Source of the DNA: Desulfobacterales bacterium | GTDB taxonomy: Bacteria > Desulfobacterota > Desulfobacteria > Desulfobacterales > JAHEIW01 | Direction: 5' to 3' | Length of the DNA stretch: 64,000 nucleotides | Assembly (NCBI GenBank): GCA_030066985.1 | Contig: JASJAN010000002.1 | Coordinates: 1-64,000, forward strand | In this document: one piece after another, positions 62,638 to 64,000 of the stretch | How positions within the stretch are numbered: position 1 is the first letter of the stretch | Layout of the letters: every line of letters starts with the position of its first letter | Notes under the pieces: generated by a model | Databases searched by the model: none | What the model was told of the DNA's origin: nothing | Seen by the model: only the letters and a program-made list of their open reading frames with translations | Made by a program: the position numbers and the translations under genes

Positions 62638-64000
62638 CTAGCCACCCCATTCTTTGACCAGCGCATTAAATGCCTGGGCGCCGGAATCCAAGCACGGCTG
62701 GAAGCCGCCTCCCGGATTGCTCCATGCCGACGCCAGATAAAGCCCCTTGAAGGGCGTTGTATTTTCAAGCCTGTTCATGTAGGCATTGTTCATTGCCTGC
62801 TCATAGCCGTAAATGGCACCTTCCGGGTTGCGGGTATAGGTAATGTTGGTCAAGGGAGAGGCCGCCTCAACAACTTCAATCATGGAGCTGAGCCCGGGAA
62901 TCACACGCTGTTCGGCCTTTTTGATAAGAGCCTCCGCAATTTGTTCTTTTTGCATATTGTAGGCTTTTTTACGGCCTGCAAAATAATCACCTGCATACGG
63001 TTTCCAGGGTTCGTAACCGCTGAGTATCAGCAACTGAACGGTTGAAGTGCCCGGTTGTGAGTAACCATCAAAAGCATGGTCGTAAATGGTAACGCCCAGC
63101 CCACTTTTGCTTGGATCGCAGGCCAAGCATGCTTGATAGCTTCGTTCCGGATCGTAGTGCTCGCTGAAAAAAATTTCATACCCGTTGACCGATTTTCTGA
63201 TGTCACGGTTCAGACCCAGCCAGACTAGAAATGTAGATAAAGACGGGCGATAGTCCTTTATCTTCTCCGCATAGGACTTTGCCTTACGCGGCAAATCTTC
63301 AGGTGCTGTATCGCGTGTCAGCAAATCCAGTGTCGCAGGTACACTGGCATTAGAAATAACTGCTCTGGCGGTGATTTTTTTCCCATTGTCAAGCACCACG
63401 CCAGTAACTGCTCCCCTTTTCAGGGTAATGGCGATTGCCTCGGTGCCCAGCAGCATTTGCCCGCCGGCGCCGTCTATGGCCTGCACTAAAGCATCACTTA
63501 AATCCTGGGAGCGGTGTTTGATGTAATGACCGCCGAATCGAATATAGGCCGCGGTAGCAACAGCGTAATAAAAGCCGGATAGCTTAGATGGAGGAAGCCC
63601 ATAGTAAGGCCAGAAAGTTGATAAAATACTCCTAAGCTTGGGATCCTGGGTATATCGATCGAGAACCTGCGCTAATGTATCTTTGCGGATGGCCCACATA
63701 TTTTTATGAGTCATCGGAAATCGAATTAAATCCCACCAGGAATCTCGCTCAAACGGTTTTATGGCCTCATCGATGACACCTAAAATCTCATCGAAAAATC
63801 CCTGAATTCCTTTGGCTTCATCAGGAAAAAGCTGAGTCAGCTGTTCTACAATGGCTACTGGATTCTTCTGGGGCCAGGTCATGTCATGATCGGGTGTTAT
63901 AATGCGGCACAGCTCGGGCAATTCGACAGTCTCGACTTTTTCCAGCACACCGGCGCCCTCAAGGGAGTCTTTTAATCCACCCCGGGCACTTAAGGTGGCA
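62638..64000 (-). CDS. CrtI-type NAD(P)/FAD oxidoreductase, 5' end cut by window
   Basis: The frame runs open to the window edge; a GTG at 63948 is internal to it. At least 454 residues. Resembles phytoene desaturase/carotenoid isomerase-like oxidoreductases: ELCRIITPDHDMTWPQ near the start of the visible part, GGHYIKHRSQDLSDAL, and a C-terminal YLASAWSNPGGGFQPCLDSG for the FAD. The N-terminal Rossmann motif is outside the window. Substrate unknown; many bacterial members do not act on carotenoids. Confidence 0.82.
   Translation of the reverse strand, partial: ATLSARGGLKDSLEGAGVLEKVETVELPELCRIITPDHDMTWPQKNPVAIVEQLTQLFPDEAKGIQGFFDEILGVIDEAIKPFERDSWWDLIRFPMTHKNMWAIRKDTLAQVLDRYTQDPKLRSILSTFWPYYGLPPSKLSGFYYAVATAAYIRFGGHYIKHRSQDLSDALVQAIDGAGGQMLLGTEAIAITLKRGAVTGVVLDNGKKITARAVISNASVPATLDLLTRDTAPEDLPRKAKSYAEKIKDYRPSLSTFLVWLGLNRDIRKSVNGYEIFFSEHYDPERSYQACLACDPSKSGLGVTIYDHAFDGYSQPGTSTVQLLILSGYEPWKPYAGDYFAGRKKAYNMQKEQIAEALIKKAEQRVIPGLSSMIEVVEAASPLTNITYTRNPEGAIYGYEQAMNNAYMNRLENTTPFKGLYLASAWSNPGGGFQPCLDSGAQAFNALVKEWGG

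Overview
The window reads as chromosomal DNA of roughly 50% GC from an anaerobic, Gram-negative bacterium. The closest fit is a sulfate-reducer-like Desulfobacterota member. That is inferred from the gene mix (TAXI-type TRAP transporter with DUF1850, FmdE, BKACE, HMG-CoA lyase, FdhD, tandem ACT protein, PilZ proteins, TTT transporter) and from abundant palindromic intergenic repeats. No tRNA, rRNA, CRISPR array, prophage or transposase gene was seen.

Layout. 1-2.7 kb: DUF1850 protein (cut by the window edge) and a fused TRAP permease. 3-5.9 kb: a large periplasmic VWA protein with three OmpA-like domains behind a sigma-54-like promoter. 6-14 kb: single metabolic genes (ABC binding protein, Fe-S protein with two tiny upstream ORFs, OYE-type oxidoreductase, MutT, FdhD, HMG-CoA lyase). 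14.3-18.2 kb: secreted proteins, including twin lipoproteins and a TPR-caspase-like protease. 18.2-22.6 kb: tartrate/isopropylmalate-type dehydrogenase, FmdE, BKACE and an AEC permease. 22.9-34.4 kb: a GntR-led catabolic locus with aldo/keto reductase, TctCBA transporter, TIM-barrel isomerase, split transketolase, hydroxypyruvate reductase and DUF1537 sugar-acid kinase, which looks like uptake and breakdown of a branched or acidic sugar. 34.7-37.9 kb: DMT transporter and PilZ proteins. 38-56.8 kb: three adjacent aromatic amino acid operons. 56.9-64 kb: miscellaneous genes (DUF4124, PLP decarboxylase, CMD/AhpD-like, MsrAB, RsmB-like methyltransferase, CrtI-type oxidoreductase cut by the edge).

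The main discovery is in the aromatic block. Each operon begins with a short leader peptide too small for ordinary gene calling, followed by two tandem rho-independent terminators. The trp operon leader (38093-38179) has Trp-Trp-Trp. The common shikimate/tyrosine operon leader (44075-44152) has nine aromatic codons in a row, FFYFWYFYY. The phe operon leader (53899-53982) has six Phe codons. In the aro and phe leaders a full set of mutually exclusive hairpins can be drawn by hand, so these look like ribosome-mediated attenuators. Together they would sense Trp, total aromatics and Phe. The trp operon is trpE-G-D-C-F-A with no trpB. PheA has degenerate ACT-domain allosteric motifs, and a free-standing tandem-ACT protein sits at the head of its operon.

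Intergenic space is dominated by several families of long palindromes: a 144-146 bp family (three full copies and one interrupted copy), a 213 bp family (two copies in opposite orientation), a CGCAGAGACGCAGAG family, and a short TCCGCCTCCGGCGGA unit. Two copies of the 144 bp family sit between an attenuator and its first structural gene.
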